From: Pseudomonadota bacterium
Lineage (GTDB): Bacteria > Pseudomonadota > Gammaproteobacteria > Burkholderiales > JABEVD01
Assembly: GCA_021802655.1 (NCBI GenBank)
Contig: JAJZRP010000020.1
Location: forward strand, 1-33,278
Direction: 5' to 3'
Length of the DNA: 33,278 nucleotides
Of this stretch, positions 15,574-23,521 are shown piece after piece. Numbering within the stretch: position 1 is the first letter of the stretch; the number at the start of each line of letters is the position of its first letter. Below the pieces are notes generated by a model that did no database searches, was not told where the DNA came from, and saw only the letters and a list, made by a program, of their open reading frames with translations. The translations under genes were made by a program, and so were the position numbers.

Positions 15574-16947
15574 TCATCCAACTTTCATCGTCACGAAAAC
15601 CGCATTCCCGCCGCGCCATACAAGCAACGCGATGACTTTCCCCTTGGGAATCCTCGCAAGCAAATTATCGAACTGAGAGACGCTGTCAACGTCCTGGTTA
15701 TTGAGCGAGAGAATCACATCTCCTCTCATAATTCCGGCATCGGCCGCAGGGCCATCTTCAATATCCGAGACGACAAGGCCATGCGTGCTCTGGACCTGCT
15801 TCTTCTGGTCGGGAGTCAACTCGGCCAGATAAAGCCCCAGCCTGTCGGATTTCCTTGCGCTTCCCTGCTGCGCCCCGCCGGCGACAGTTTTGTCGGCCGG
15901 TATCTCACCCACGACAAGCGGCACTACGATACTTTTTCCCTTGCGCCAGATTTCCACATCGACTTTTGAGCCCGGCTTGGTCGCACCGACCATCTTGGGC
16001 AGGCTACCCGAATCGCTTACGGATTTTCCATTGAATTTCAGGATGATGTCTGAAGGTTGCAGACCCGCCTTGTCGGCGGGCCCGTCCTTTTCCACCTTGC
16101 TGATCAGCGCACCCCTGGGTTCGGAAAGCCCGAAGGATTCCGCAAGTTCCCGGCTCACGTTCTGGATCACGACGCCCATCCTGCCCCGGGTCACATGCCC
16201 CGTGCTGCGCAACTGGTCGACCACATTCATCGCGACATCGATGGGAATGGCGAAGGAAAGCCCCATGAATCCGCCCGTCCTGCTGTAAATCTGCGAATTG
16301 ATCCCGACCACTTCCCCTTCCATGTTGAAAAGCGGCCCGCCCGAATTGCCGGGATTGATTGCCACGTCGGTCTGTATGAAAGGCACATAATCTTCCTGGG
16401 GCAGTGCGCGTCCCTTGGCGCTGACGATTCCGGCAGTCACTGTATTGTCGAAGCCGAAAGGCGAGCCGATCGCGACCACCCACTCCCCGACCTTCAGTTT
16501 GGCTGGATCGCCCCTCGTCACGAAGGGCAGCCCCTGTGCCTTGATCTTGACGAGCGCGACATCGGAACGTTTGTCCACCCCGATCACCCTGGCCTTGAAC
16601 TGGCGCTTGTCGTTGAGCTTGACCATCACCTCGTCTGCCGAATCGACTACATGGGCATTGGTCAGGATATAGCCGTCTGAACTGATGATGAAACCCGAAC
16701 CCAGGGAGCGCGCTTCATAATCGCGCGGCATCTGAGGGCCGAAACGGCGGAAGAACTGGTAAAAGGGATCGTCGGGGGACAAGCCCGGCATCACCGGAAC
16801 CCCGGAATTGTGCACCATATGCGTGGTGCTGATGTTGACGACAGCCGGGCCTTCCTTGGCTGCGATCTGCGTGAAGTCCGGAAGATTCTGGGCATTTGCC
16901 GCAGAGATCATGAACAGCGTGAACAAAAAAACGTAAAATTTCGTCAT
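15574..16947 (-). CDS. mucD: Periplasmic serine endoprotease, DegP/MucD type
   Basis: HtrA-family protease that degrades misfolded envelope proteins. The 457-residue precursor has a signal peptide cleaved after about residue 19 (ISAANA/Q), a trypsin-like domain with H99 (TNAHV), D129 (RSDVALV) and S202 (GNSGGP), and two PDZ domains (about 255-345 and 370-455). I chose ATG 16947 because it gives the signal peptide directly and has AAAGGAAAG upstream; the longer frame to 17157 lies inside rseC. It ends the rpoE-rseABC-mucD unit, the same order as algU-mucABCD in Pseudomonas. Confidence 0.96.
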   Translation of the reverse strand: MTKFYVFLFTLFMISAANAQNLPDFTQIAAKEGPAVVNISTTHMVHNSGVPVMPGLSPDDPFYQFFRRFGPQMPRDYEARSLGSGFIISSDGYILTNAHVVDSADEVMVKLNDKRQFKARVIGVDKRSDVALVKIKAQGLPFVTRGDPAKLKVGEWVVAIGSPFGFDNTVTAGIVSAKGRALPQEDYVPFIQTDVAINPGNSGGPLFNMEGEVVGINSQIYSRTGGFMGLSFAIPIDVAMNVVDQLRSTGHVTRGRMGVVIQNVSRELAESFGLSEPRGALISKVEKDGPADKAGLQPSDIILKFNGKSVSDSGSLPKMVGATKPGSKVDVEIWRKGKSIVVPLVVGEIPADKTVAGGAQQGSARKSDRLGLYLAELTPDQKKQVQSTHGLVVSDIEDGPAADAGIMRGDVILSLNNQDVDSVSQFDNLLARIPKGKVIALLVWRGGNAVFVTMKVG

Positions 16948-16969
16948 CGGTCTTTCCTTTGCTTCAAAA

Positions 16970-17392
16970 TCATTTTTCCAGAATGAAGGGCTGGAAGCGG
17001 GGATTGCCGCGATTGATCGAGCTGTAGTGCCTTGCCCATAAAAAACCCAGGACAAGGCCCATGCCGCCGCCCAGAACGGCAACTCCATCCCCCCCGTAGG
17101 CATTGCCTGCAAGAGAACCCGCGAGGAGCGCCAGCATCGGCACCCCATAAACGGCAATCGACCCTTTCAGCAGGGCGCCATCCCGAACCCCTATCCACAC
17201 TTCATCGCCCACCTTGGTTCCCACTGGATCGATAACCTCGAACCTTCTGGGATTCGAGCAGAACAGCTTGGACATGGCGGACTTGCCGCAGCCTTTCGCG
17301 GTGTCGCAATGACCGCATCCCGCCTGCCTTTCGGCTTCGACCAGGGCGACCCCGTTACCGGCTTCGATCACTCTTGCGCGTGTTTCGATCAT
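16970..17392 (-). CDS. rseC: RseC/MucC family protein
   Basis: A 140-residue inner-membrane protein with an N-terminal cytoplasmic cysteine cluster, C26, C29, C35 and C45 (AGCGHCDTAKGCG), and two hydrophobic segments (about 77-97 and 101-118). RseC/MucC accompanies the sigma-E operon and has been linked to reduction of the SoxR iron-sulfur cluster in E. coli; its exact job is uncertain. The ATG overlaps the rseB stop (ATGA). Confidence 0.93.
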   Translation of the reverse strand: MIETRARVIEAGNGVALVEAERQAGCGHCDTAKGCGKSAMSKLFCSNPRRFEVIDPVGTKVGDEVWIGVRDGALLKGSIAVYGVPMLALLAGSLAGNAYGGDGVAVLGGGMGLVLGFLWARHYSSINRGNPRFQPFILEK

Positions 17393-18351
17393 GGCTTTCC
17401 CTTGTAGGCGACCGAGTCGCCGATTTGTCTCACAGTGGTTTCGGGGACTTCCCCGACCACCGTAATCTGATACTGGTCTTCCGGACGAGCGTAAAGATTC
17501 ACCGCACCCTGCTTCGCCACCCCTTCCATGGGGCTTGCTCCCGACTTCAATGGCTCGATGAAAACCGAAACGGCCACGATGCCGTCGGAATAAACGAGAT
17601 GCGTCACAGGATCGGATTTGCCCCGAAACAGCCTTTTCATTTCAGCGATTTTTCTGAACCCGGAAGGCAGGTTATCGACTTCCCATCCACTCGACATCGC
17701 GTCATGGCGGGGAGCATTGTGCAGCATGGGCGCCTTTACCGGCAGGGTAGGCTTGAGCAGATTTCTGTCCAGACTGCCGCCAACTTTGACATAGGTGAAT
17801 GCGAATTGTTCGATGATGCCGCCATCCTCGCCGACCATGGCGACTTTCAGAAGCAGGTTGGTTGAAGGATCGATCCACAGCTTGTGTCCGTAGCGAAAAT
17901 CATCCCTGGGTATCAGGCGCAACACCCTGGTTTCGTAGCCGGCCAACCGTTCATTCCCGTCATTCTCAATCTGATAATTTTCCGAAAGCGTCTGCAGCTG
18001 CTCGGGCAACAGGGCGGGAAACCCTCTCTTCGCCACATCATGGCGCTCCGCCATCATGGATTTCTGATCGGGATAGTAGAACTGGTACTCATCCCCATTG
18101 AAGATGATTTCGCGAGCAGGCCCGTCCAGCCTGACCAGTTTCTCATATTCGCCAGAACGATCGGCCAGATGGTAGATTCGCGTGCTTTCTATGTGTCCTT
18201 CGCGCTGAAAGATGAAGGTTCCCTGATAGGTCACCTGACGTGCAGCTGCGGAGATTTTCTGCAGCAACTGGAGGGATTCCTGCGCCGGAAGCGGGGTCGA
18301 TGCAAACGCGGCATTGGCTAAAAGGCAGACCAGGAAAACAACAACTCTCAT
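17389..18351 (-). CDS. rseB: Sigma-E regulatory protein RseB/MucB
   Basis: Periplasmic protein that binds the anti-sigma factor RseA, protects it from cleavage, and releases it on sensing misplaced lipoprotein or LPS signals. The 320-residue precursor starts MRVVVFLVCLLANAAFA, a clear signal peptide, followed by LQLLQKISAAARQVTYQGTF and the MucB/RseB N- and C-terminal domains (GWEVDNLPSGFRKI, HLVYSDGIVAVSVFIEP). ATG 18351 overlaps the rseA stop (ATGA). A longer frame to 18537 lies inside rseA and would hide the signal peptide. Confidence 0.95.
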   Translation of the reverse strand: MRVVVFLVCLLANAAFASTPLPAQESLQLLQKISAAARQVTYQGTFIFQREGHIESTRIYHLADRSGEYEKLVRLDGPAREIIFNGDEYQFYYPDQKSMMAERHDVAKRGFPALLPEQLQTLSENYQIENDGNERLAGYETRVLRLIPRDDFRYGHKLWIDPSTNLLLKVAMVGEDGGIIEQFAFTYVKVGGSLDRNLLKPTLPVKAPMLHNAPRHDAMSSGWEVDNLPSGFRKIAEMKRLFRGKSDPVTHLVYSDGIVAVSVFIEPLKSGASPMEGVAKQGAVNLYARPEDQYQITVVGEVPETTVRQIGDSVAYKGKP

Positions 18352-18830
18352 CTGCCGTTTTCCTGATAGGTGTCGGAAACCTGCATGATGTTGGAATTCA
18401 TCATTTCGGATTCCCGGGAAACCTCCTGATGTGCAAGCAGATAGTCGCCCAGTCTGGATTTGATGACATCGAGATGCGTGGCCTGCGCGACCTGTTTCGG
18501 AACCGGGGAGTTGCCGGAGTTTTGCAGCGCAATCCATCCCACCAGCATGACCGCTGCAAAGGAGGCTGCAGCCGACCAGGCATAACGATTGGCCTTGTGT
18601 AGGTTCGTTTTATGCGGGACAGGAGCCAGTATGGTGGGTTCGGCATGGATGGCCTTGCTGCAATCCAGATCGAGATCGGCCCTGAATCCTTCCGGATCCC
18701 TGATAGCGTCCCCGATCAGATGATAGTACAGCCAGTCGTCCTGTTCCTGAGCTTTCATCCTGGACACCAGCGCGAGCGCTTCGTCATCGTCCAGTTCGCC
18801 GTCCATCAGCATCGAAATTTTTTCAGTCAT
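18348..18830 (-). CDS. rseA: Anti-sigma-E factor RseA/MucA
   Basis: Single-pass inner-membrane protein that holds sigma-E inactive until cleaved by DegS- and RseP-type proteases. The 160-residue protein has the N-terminal sigma-binding region MTEKISMLMDGELDDDEA and DDWLYYHLIGDAIR, one membrane helix (about 83-102) and a short periplasmic tail. It lies one base downstream of rpoE and overlaps rseB. Confidence 0.94.
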   Translation of the reverse strand: MTEKISMLMDGELDDDEALALVSRMKAQEQDDWLYYHLIGDAIRDPEGFRADLDLDCSKAIHAEPTILAPVPHKTNLHKANRYAWSAAASFAAVMLVGWIALQNSGNSPVPKQVAQATHLDVIKSRLGDYLLAHQEVSRESEMMNSNIMQVSDTYQENGR

Positions 18831-18831
18831 T

Positions 18832-19431
18832 TCACCACCTCTTGTTCTTCCCGGGTTCCAACATCGGTCTCAACTTCTCTGCAATCACTTCCCTTGCACG
18901 AAAAATCCTGGAACGCACCGTTCCTATCGGGCAATCCATGATGTTCGCAATTTCCTCGTAACTCAAACCCTCGATTTCGCGCAGCGTGATCGCAGTCCTG
19001 AGCTCGTCAGGCAGGCTCTGCAGCGTGCCGTTCACCGTCTGGACGATCTGCTTGCTCATCAACTCGTTTTCCGGGGTGGTCACCTCCCATAATCCCTCCC
19101 CGTCCTCGGAACTTTCCACCTCCTCGTTGTCGAGCGCCGTCGTCGTCGGCGCCCGACGCCCTTGCGCCACCAGATAATTCTTCGCCGTATTGATACCGAT
19201 CCGATAGAGCCAGGTATAAAACGCGCTATCCCCCCTGAAGGCGGGCAAGGCGCGGTAAGCCTTGATGAAAGCTTCCTGCGTCACGTCCTCCACCTCAGCC
19301 GGATCGCGAATGAATCGCGAAAGCAGCCTGGCAAGCTTGCGCTGGTACTTTTCGACCAGCAGCCCGAACGCATGCTTGTCTCCGCGCTGCGCCCGTTCAA
19401 CCAACTGCTGGTCTACGCTCCTGTCCCCCAT
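18832..19431 (-). CDS. rpoE: RNA polymerase sigma factor RpoE/AlgU (ECF)
   Basis: Extracytoplasmic-function sigma factor controlling the envelope stress response. The 199-residue protein has region 2 (DVTQEAFIKAYRALPAFRGDSAFYTWLYRIGINTAKN) and region 4 with its helix-turn-helix (GLSYEEIANIMDCPIGTVRSRIFRAREVI), very close to E. coli RpoE. The ATG at 19431 has AGGGAAA before it. It is the first gene of the rseABC-mucD unit and diverges from nadB, as in many gammaproteobacteria. A sigma-E-like promoter upstream suggests autoregulation. Confidence 0.97.
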   Translation of the reverse strand: MGDRSVDQQLVERAQRGDKHAFGLLVEKYQRKLARLLSRFIRDPAEVEDVTQEAFIKAYRALPAFRGDSAFYTWLYRIGINTAKNYLVAQGRRAPTTTALDNEEVESSEDGEGLWEVTTPENELMSKQIVQTVNGTLQSLPDELRTAITLREIEGLSYEEIANIMDCPIGTVRSRIFRAREVIAEKLRPMLEPGKNKRW

Positions 19432-19551
19432 GAATTTCCCTGAAATAGTACGAAAGGTTTCGATTCAGCTTCGATACGTATTGCGTATTCGCTTAAGTAT
19501 AACCTTTCAGGACATCGTTCATGAAGCACAAGAAGCATGCAATTTCAAACA

Positions 19552-19580
19552 ACAGACAACCCTGCAGGGACATTAGTTCA
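19552..19580 (-). promoter_or_regulatory. Possible sigma-E-dependent promoter of rpoE
   Basis: On the minus strand TGAACTA (19580-19574) and GTCTGT (19557-19552) lie 16 bases apart, resembling the sigma-E pattern GGAACTT ... GTCTGA. It would give a leader of about 115 nt. A TATACT box nearer rpoE, around 19497-19502, may mark a second, sigma-70 start but has no good -35. Confidence 0.42.
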
Positions 19581-19591
19581 CCGAACACGCT

Positions 19592-19610
19592 CTGTTTTCA
19601 TAAAAAACAG
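19592..19610. repeat. Inverted repeat in the rpoE-nadB gap
   Basis: CTGTTTT and AAAACAG form 7-base arms around a 5-base loop (CATAA). It lies between the rpoE-side promoter and nadB, so it may be an operator or a small RNA hairpin. No regulator is identified. Confidence 0.4.
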
Positions 19611-19661
19611 CAGGAATGCATGATATATTTGTGACAGAAATATAACACAGGGTTTGAACGG

Positions 19662-21236
19662 ATGCGCTTTGACACGATCATCGTCGGCAGCGGACTCGCC
19701 GGTCTCTCCCTTGCACTCCATCTGGCCGAAAGGCAAAAAGTCGGCCTGATCACGAAAAAATCACTGCTCGGGGGAGCAAGCTACATGGCCCAGGGCGGAA
19801 TCGCGGCAGTCCTCTCCGAAGACGATTCGATCGAAGCGCATGTCAGGGACACCCTCGTCGCAGGCGCCGGCCTTTGCAACGAGGAAGTGGTGAGACATGT
19901 CGTGAGTGAAGGAAAAGAAGCCATCCAGTGGCTGATCGACAGGCATGTGCCCTTTACCCCCGACCCTGTGGACACCGGCCACTTCCATCTCACCAGAGAA
20001 GGCGGGCACAGTTTCAGAAGAATCATCCACGCCGCCGACGCGACGGGAAAAGCGGTCCAGCAAACCCTCGCTGACCAGGTAAAGGAAAATCCCAACATCA
20101 CCGTACTCGAAAACCACATGGCGATCGACCTGATCACGGGTTCGAAGCTCGGCTTCGCGAACAACCAGTGCCTTGGCCTGTATGCCCTGGATTCCGTGGA
20201 AAACCGGGTGAAGAGCATCGCTGCGGACAATACCGTCCTGGCGACGGGCGGTACCGGAAAGGTTTACCTTTACACCACGAATCCCGACACCGCGACGGGA
20301 GACGGCATAGCGATCGGATGGCGCGCCGGCTGCAGGGTAGCCAACATGGAATTCATCCAGTTCCATCCCACCTGCCTCTACCACCCCAAGGAAAAATCCT
20401 TCCTCATTTCGGAATCGCTCAGGGGAGAGGGCGGGATTCTGAGACTGCCGGACGGGACGCGTTTCATGCCGGACCACGATGAAAGGGCCGAACTTGCGCC
20501 GAGGGATGTGGTCGCCCGCGCGATCGATTTCGAAATGAAGAAACGCGGTATCGAATGCGTCTACCTCGACATGACGCACAAGGGTCCGGATTTTTTGCGC
20601 ACCCATTTTCCCAACATCTATTCCCGATGCCTGGAACTCGGCATCAATATCTCCAGCGAGCCGATTCCTGTCGTTCCCGCAGCGCACTATCTTTGCGGCG
20701 GCATCGTGACCGATCTTTCAGGCAGGACCGACGTCCCGAATCTCTATGCCTTGGGAGAAACCGCCTGCACCGGCTTGCATGGCGCAAACCGGCTCGCCAG
20801 CAATTCCCTTCTGGAATGTCTGGTTTTTTCGAAGGCCGCTGCAGGGGATATCCTCGCAAAGCCCCCCGGGGCAAGATGTGAACTGCCGCTATGGGACGAA
20901 AGCCGCGTAACCGATGCCGACGAGGAAATCGTGATCCATCACAACTGGTCTGAATTGCGCCGCTTCATGTGGAACTACGTGGGCATCGTGCGCACCAGGA
21001 AGCGCCTGGAGCGGGCACAGAACAGAATCAGGCTGCTTACCGAAGAAATCGAGGAGTATTATTCCAACTTCAGGGTCAGCCAGGATCTGCTCGAACTCAG
21101 GAACCTCGTTTTAACCGCGGATCTCATCGTGAGAAGCGCGATGCTGCGGCGCGAGAGCCGGGGTCTTCATTTCAGCCGGGATTATCCGGAAAAGCTCGCC
21201 GATGCCTTCGATACGGTGCTCAAAGCATTGCCATGA
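19662..21236 (+). CDS. nadB: L-aspartate oxidase
   Basis: FAD enzyme that oxidises L-aspartate to iminoaspartate, the first step of de novo NAD synthesis; NadA and NadC act next and are not in the window. The 524-residue protein has the FAD-binding motif IIVGSGLAGLSLALHLAE (6-23), the family boxes GGASYMAQGGIAA and REGGHSFRRIIHAADATGKA, the catalytic region MEFIQFHPTCLY and GLHGANRLASNSLLE. The ATG has AGGG ten bases upstream. It starts the plus-strand group and overlaps the next gene by four bases. Confidence 0.97.
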   Translation: MRFDTIIVGSGLAGLSLALHLAERQKVGLITKKSLLGGASYMAQGGIAAVLSEDDSIEAHVRDTLVAGAGLCNEEVVRHVVSEGKEAIQWLIDRHVPFTPDPVDTGHFHLTREGGHSFRRIIHAADATGKAVQQTLADQVKENPNITVLENHMAIDLITGSKLGFANNQCLGLYALDSVENRVKSIAADNTVLATGGTGKVYLYTTNPDTATGDGIAIGWRAGCRVANMEFIQFHPTCLYHPKEKSFLISESLRGEGGILRLPDGTRFMPDHDERAELAPRDVVARAIDFEMKKRGIECVYLDMTHKGPDFLRTHFPNIYSRCLELGINISSEPIPVVPAAHYLCGGIVTDLSGRTDVPNLYALGETACTGLHGANRLASNSLLECLVFSKAAAGDILAKPPGARCELPLWDESRVTDADEEIVIHHNWSELRRFMWNYVGIVRTRKRLERAQNRIRLLTEEIEEYYSNFRVSQDLLELRNLVLTADLIVRSAMLRRESRGLHFSRDYPEKLADAFDTVLKALP

Positions 21237-21418
21237 CAGCCTCTCCCTGCGTACGCAACTGCTGCCTGAACGAGAACGACATCTGCCTCGGCTGCTTCAG
21301 ATCGCTCTCCGAAATCGTGGCATGGAACGAGGCGGACGCAGCAAAGCGCCGCGCCATACTCGACCATGCCGAAAAGCGCAGGCGAGCCCATGAAATGAAA
21401 TATAAAAATCCCTTCTGA
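21233..21418 (+). CDS. DUF1289 small cysteine-rich protein
   Basis: A 61-residue protein with MTASPCVRNCCLNENDICLGCFRSLSEIVAW. The spacing C-x3-C ... C-x2-C-x-R marks the DUF1289 (YdhL-like) family, probably metal-binding and of unknown function. Its ATG overlaps the nadB stop (ATGA), so it is cotranslated with nadB. Basic residues fill the C-terminal part (KRRAILDHAEKRRRAHEMKYK). Confidence 0.9.
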   Translation: MTASPCVRNCCLNENDICLGCFRSLSEIVAWNEADAAKRRAILDHAEKRRRAHEMKYKNPF

Positions 21419-21426
21419 GCGCAGCG

Positions 21427-21455
21427 TTTTTCGGCGCGAAGCCCTGTGCTAGAAT
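21427..21455 (+). promoter_or_regulatory. Probable sodC promoter
   Basis: TAGAAT (21450-21455, 5 of 6 to the -10 consensus) lies 17 bases after TTTTTC (21427-21432, a weak -35) in the 68-base gap before sodC. An AAGGAG ribosome site follows at 21474-21479. Confidence 0.45.
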
Positions 21456-21486
21456 CGGGACGAACACCCAGCCAAGGAGCCCGACC

Positions 21487-21999
21487 ATGAAAAAACTGAC
21501 CTTTGCCCTGCTTTGCCTCGCTTTCAGCGCCGCACACGCCGAAAGCGTCTCGGTAACCATGCATCTCGTCGATTCATCGGGCACCGGCAAGGCAATCGGC
21601 ACGATCCAGGCCGAGGACAGCCCTTACGGCCTGATACTCAAATCTGATCTTTCCGGCCTCACGTCAGGGATGCACGGATTCCATGTCCATCAGAATGGGG
21701 ACTGCGGCGCAAAAATGAGTGAAGGCAAATCAGTTCCGGGACTCGCGGCAGGCGGGCATTACGACCCTCGGAACACCGGGCGCCATGAAGGCCCTTATGG
21801 CAACGGGCACCTCGGGGACCTTCCCGCACTCTTTGTGGACGCAGAAGGGAGAGCCACCCTGCCCGTGCTCGCCCCCCGCCTCAAGGTGTCGGATCTCAAG
21901 GGCAGATCGCTCATGATCCACGCCGGCGGCGATAATTATTCCGACAATCCTGCCCTCGGTGGAGGCGGAATGCGCATGGCTTGCGGCGTAGTACAATAA
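21487..21999 (+). CDS. sodC: Periplasmic Cu,Zn superoxide dismutase
   Basis: Converts superoxide to hydrogen peroxide and oxygen in the periplasm. The 170-residue precursor has a signal peptide of about 18 residues (SAAHA/ES). Expected metal ligands are all visible: H66 and H68 (HGFHVHQ), H91 (GGHYDP), H100, H108, D111 and H145; C73 and C166 can form the structural disulfide. The last residues GGGGMRMACGVV are typical of bacterial SodC. It has its own promoter and good ribosome site. It ends one base from the convergent reductase gene, leaving no room for a separate terminator. Confidence 0.97.
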   Translation: MKKLTFALLCLAFSAAHAESVSVTMHLVDSSGTGKAIGTIQAEDSPYGLILKSDLSGLTSGMHGFHVHQNGDCGAKMSEGKSVPGLAAGGHYDPRNTGRHEGPYGNGHLGDLPALFVDAEGRATLPVLAPRLKVSDLKGRSLMIHAGGDNYSDNPALGGGGMRMACGVVQ

Positions 22000-22000
22000 C

Positions 22001-22972
22001 TCAGGGCTGCGCCGGCACGAAAGGGTCGGCGTAGATGTCCCTCATCGATGCGCCGGCAAGGAAGGTCTGCTTCTTCGCTGCGTTCACCATGGCGGGATTT
22101 CCGCAAAGATAGACCCGCCAGCCTGAGAGTTCGGGAATATCCCTCAGCGCGACATCGAGCACGATTCCGCTAGAGAAACCGTCAGGAGCCGCCCCTTCCG
22201 AAACGCATGGCGTATAGGTGAAGTTGGAATAATCCCTCGCAAGCCGGCGCAATTCGTCGATCAGATAAAGCCCATCCACAGTTAGACTGCCGTGATAGAG
22301 CCGGATCGGCCCGGTGTGTCCGGCAAGCAGCGCATCCCTGACGATGCCGTAAAGGGGGGCAAGCCCCGATCCGGTTCCAATCAGGAGCAGCCCCTGCTCG
22401 GGGTTTCCAGGCACATAGAAGCAATCCCCCAGAGCTTCCGAGATATCCACGGTATCTCCGGGATTCAGGCATTCGTGTATCCAGGTGCTGACGCGCCCGT
22501 CTGGAATCTTGCGCACATGCAGCTTGATGCAATCATCCAGGTTGGCCACGCTCGCGAGCGAATAGCTTCTGGCGGTGGAGTCGTCGCGAAAAAAATTGAT
22601 GTACTGCCCGGCCCTGTATTCGAAAGGTCCGACAGGGCTGAGCTTCACGCACAAAATTTCCGAATTCAGCGGCTCCAGCCCTGCCACGGTCGCAAGTATT
22701 TTTCCCTTGCCAGCCTCGGGGAGAGCCACTTCGATATCTTCGGCAGGAGTACAGGAGCAGGCGAGAAAATAATTCTGCTCGATCAGGGTGGGTTTGAGCC
22801 CTTTCTGGGATTCGGGCGGCACCCGACCCGAAACGGCGCGCATCAGGCAGGTCTGGCAAACGCCGGCCTTGCATGAAGAAGGTACCGGCACACCATGGGC
22901 AGTGAGACAATCGAGAACCGATTCATTCTCCCCGCAGTCGTAGGACGCCTTATCGAAAGTAATCCTTGTCAT
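22001..22972 (-). CDS. 2Fe-2S/FAD/NAD(P)H oxidoreductase, likely haemoglobin reductase
   Basis: A 323-residue reductase with three parts. First is a plant-type ferredoxin domain with ligands C34, C39, C42 and C72 (PSSCKAGVCQTC ... LACSC). The FAD domain has RSYSLAS at 135-141. The NAD domain has LLIGTGSGLAPLYGIV and VYLCGNPAMV. This architecture occurs in phenol or methane monooxygenase reductases and in CDP-6-deoxyglucoseen reductase. Here it lies 17 nt downstream of a truncated haemoglobin gene in one operon opposite nsrR, so I infer that it passes NADH electrons to that haemoglobin. It is not a flavohaemoglobin fragment in sequence, because flavohaemoglobin has no 2Fe-2S domain. Confidence 0.9.
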   Translation of the reverse strand: MTRITFDKASYDCGENESVLDCLTAHGVPVPSSCKAGVCQTCLMRAVSGRVPPESQKGLKPTLIEQNYFLACSCTPAEDIEVALPEAGKGKILATVAGLEPLNSEILCVKLSPVGPFEYRAGQYINFFRDDSTARSYSLASVANLDDCIKLHVRKIPDGRVSTWIHECLNPGDTVDISEALGDCFYVPGNPEQGLLLIGTGSGLAPLYGIVRDALLAGHTGPIRLYHGSLTVDGLYLIDELRRLARDYSNFTYTPCVSEGAAPDGFSSGIVLDVALRDIPELSGWRVYLCGNPAMVNAAKKQTFLAGASMRDIYADPFVPAQP

Positions 22973-22989
22973 GATGCACCGGGTTTTCG

Positions 22990-23358
22990 TTATTTGCCGA
23001 GAACGTCTTTGCGGGTGCTCTCTGCGATCGCCGCAGCCTGGGCGATAAGATCCGCCGGCACCTTGAGTTCGGTGAGGGTTGCACCGATATGGCCCATGAT
23101 GGCATCAAAATGCGCATCGTTGAGCCCGCGTGCGACAAGATGCGCATGCCCGCGCCTCATGTCTTCACCCGTATAGTTGTGCGGTCCGCCGAACGCCATG
23201 GTGAGGAAGGCTTTCTGCTTGGCAGCCTGTTTATCCATATCGACGCCATCGAAGAATTTGTTGACCGTATCGTCAGCCAGCACCTTGCGGTAGAAGATGT
23301 CAACCGCAGCATTGACTGCGGCTTCGCCGCCGATTTTTTCATAGAGACTGCCACTCAT
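22990..23358 (-). CDS. glbN: Group I truncated haemoglobin (TrHbN)
   Basis: A 122-residue 2-on-2 haemoglobin. It has SLYEKIGGEAAVNAAVDIFYRKVL with Tyr23 at the B10 position, KQKAFLTMAFGGPHNYTGEDM, and RGHAHLVARGLNDAHFDA with H71 as expected proximal haem ligand. Group I proteins with B10 Tyr often act as NO dioxygenases, turning NO and oxygen into nitrate. I chose ATG 23358 because AAAGGAAG precedes it and it gives the standard N-terminus; the longer frame upstream covers the promoter region. The promoter overlaps an NsrR-like site, and the next gene is a reductase. Confidence 0.95.
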   Translation of the reverse strand: MSGSLYEKIGGEAAVNAAVDIFYRKVLADDTVNKFFDGVDMDKQAAKQKAFLTMAFGGPHNYTGEDMRRGHAHLVARGLNDAHFDAIMGHIGATLTELKVPADLIAQAAAIAESTRKDVLGK

Positions 23359-23444
23359 AGCGCTTCCTTTCGGTAGAATTGAAAATGCTCCCTTGTTATT
23401 TCCGGAATGCTTGATTAAGATCGAAGTCGAGACACGGTCACTTA

Positions 23445-23467
23445 AACATTCATTCAGAATACATGTT
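23445..23467. promoter_or_regulatory. Putative NsrR operator
   Basis: AACATTCATTC, one A, then GAATACATGTT form two 11-base arms that are complementary at 10 of 11 positions. The 11-1-11 architecture equals that of the known NsrR consensus (AAGATGCATTT and its complement), with 8 of 11 matches in each arm. It covers part of the -10 and the start region of the haemoglobin promoter and lies between nsrR and that operon. Confidence 0.75.
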
Positions 23468-23491
23468 ATTTTTCGCCGATCCATTTGTCAA
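23463..23491 (-). promoter_or_regulatory. Promoter of the haemoglobin-reductase operon
   Basis: On the minus strand an exact TTGACA (23491-23486) and TAACAT (23468-23463, 4 of 6) lie 17 bases apart. The -10 overlaps the NsrR-like palindrome, so bound NsrR would block polymerase. The leader is about 95 nt. Confidence 0.75.
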
Positions 23492-23521
23492 CATAAATTT
23501 GAACCACTGGAAAAAGAAATC

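Noticed and set aside
22001-22972. Reading the reductase as CDP-6-deoxy-3,4-glucoseen reductase for sugar biosynthesis
   Set aside because: The domain layout allows it, but no deoxysugar genes are near, and the operon partner is a haemoglobin under NsrR.
23393-23521. N-terminal extension of nsrR from an upstream ATG
   Set aside because: It would translate the operator and the divergent promoter, and the family start fits the GTG at 23522 with D8 in place.
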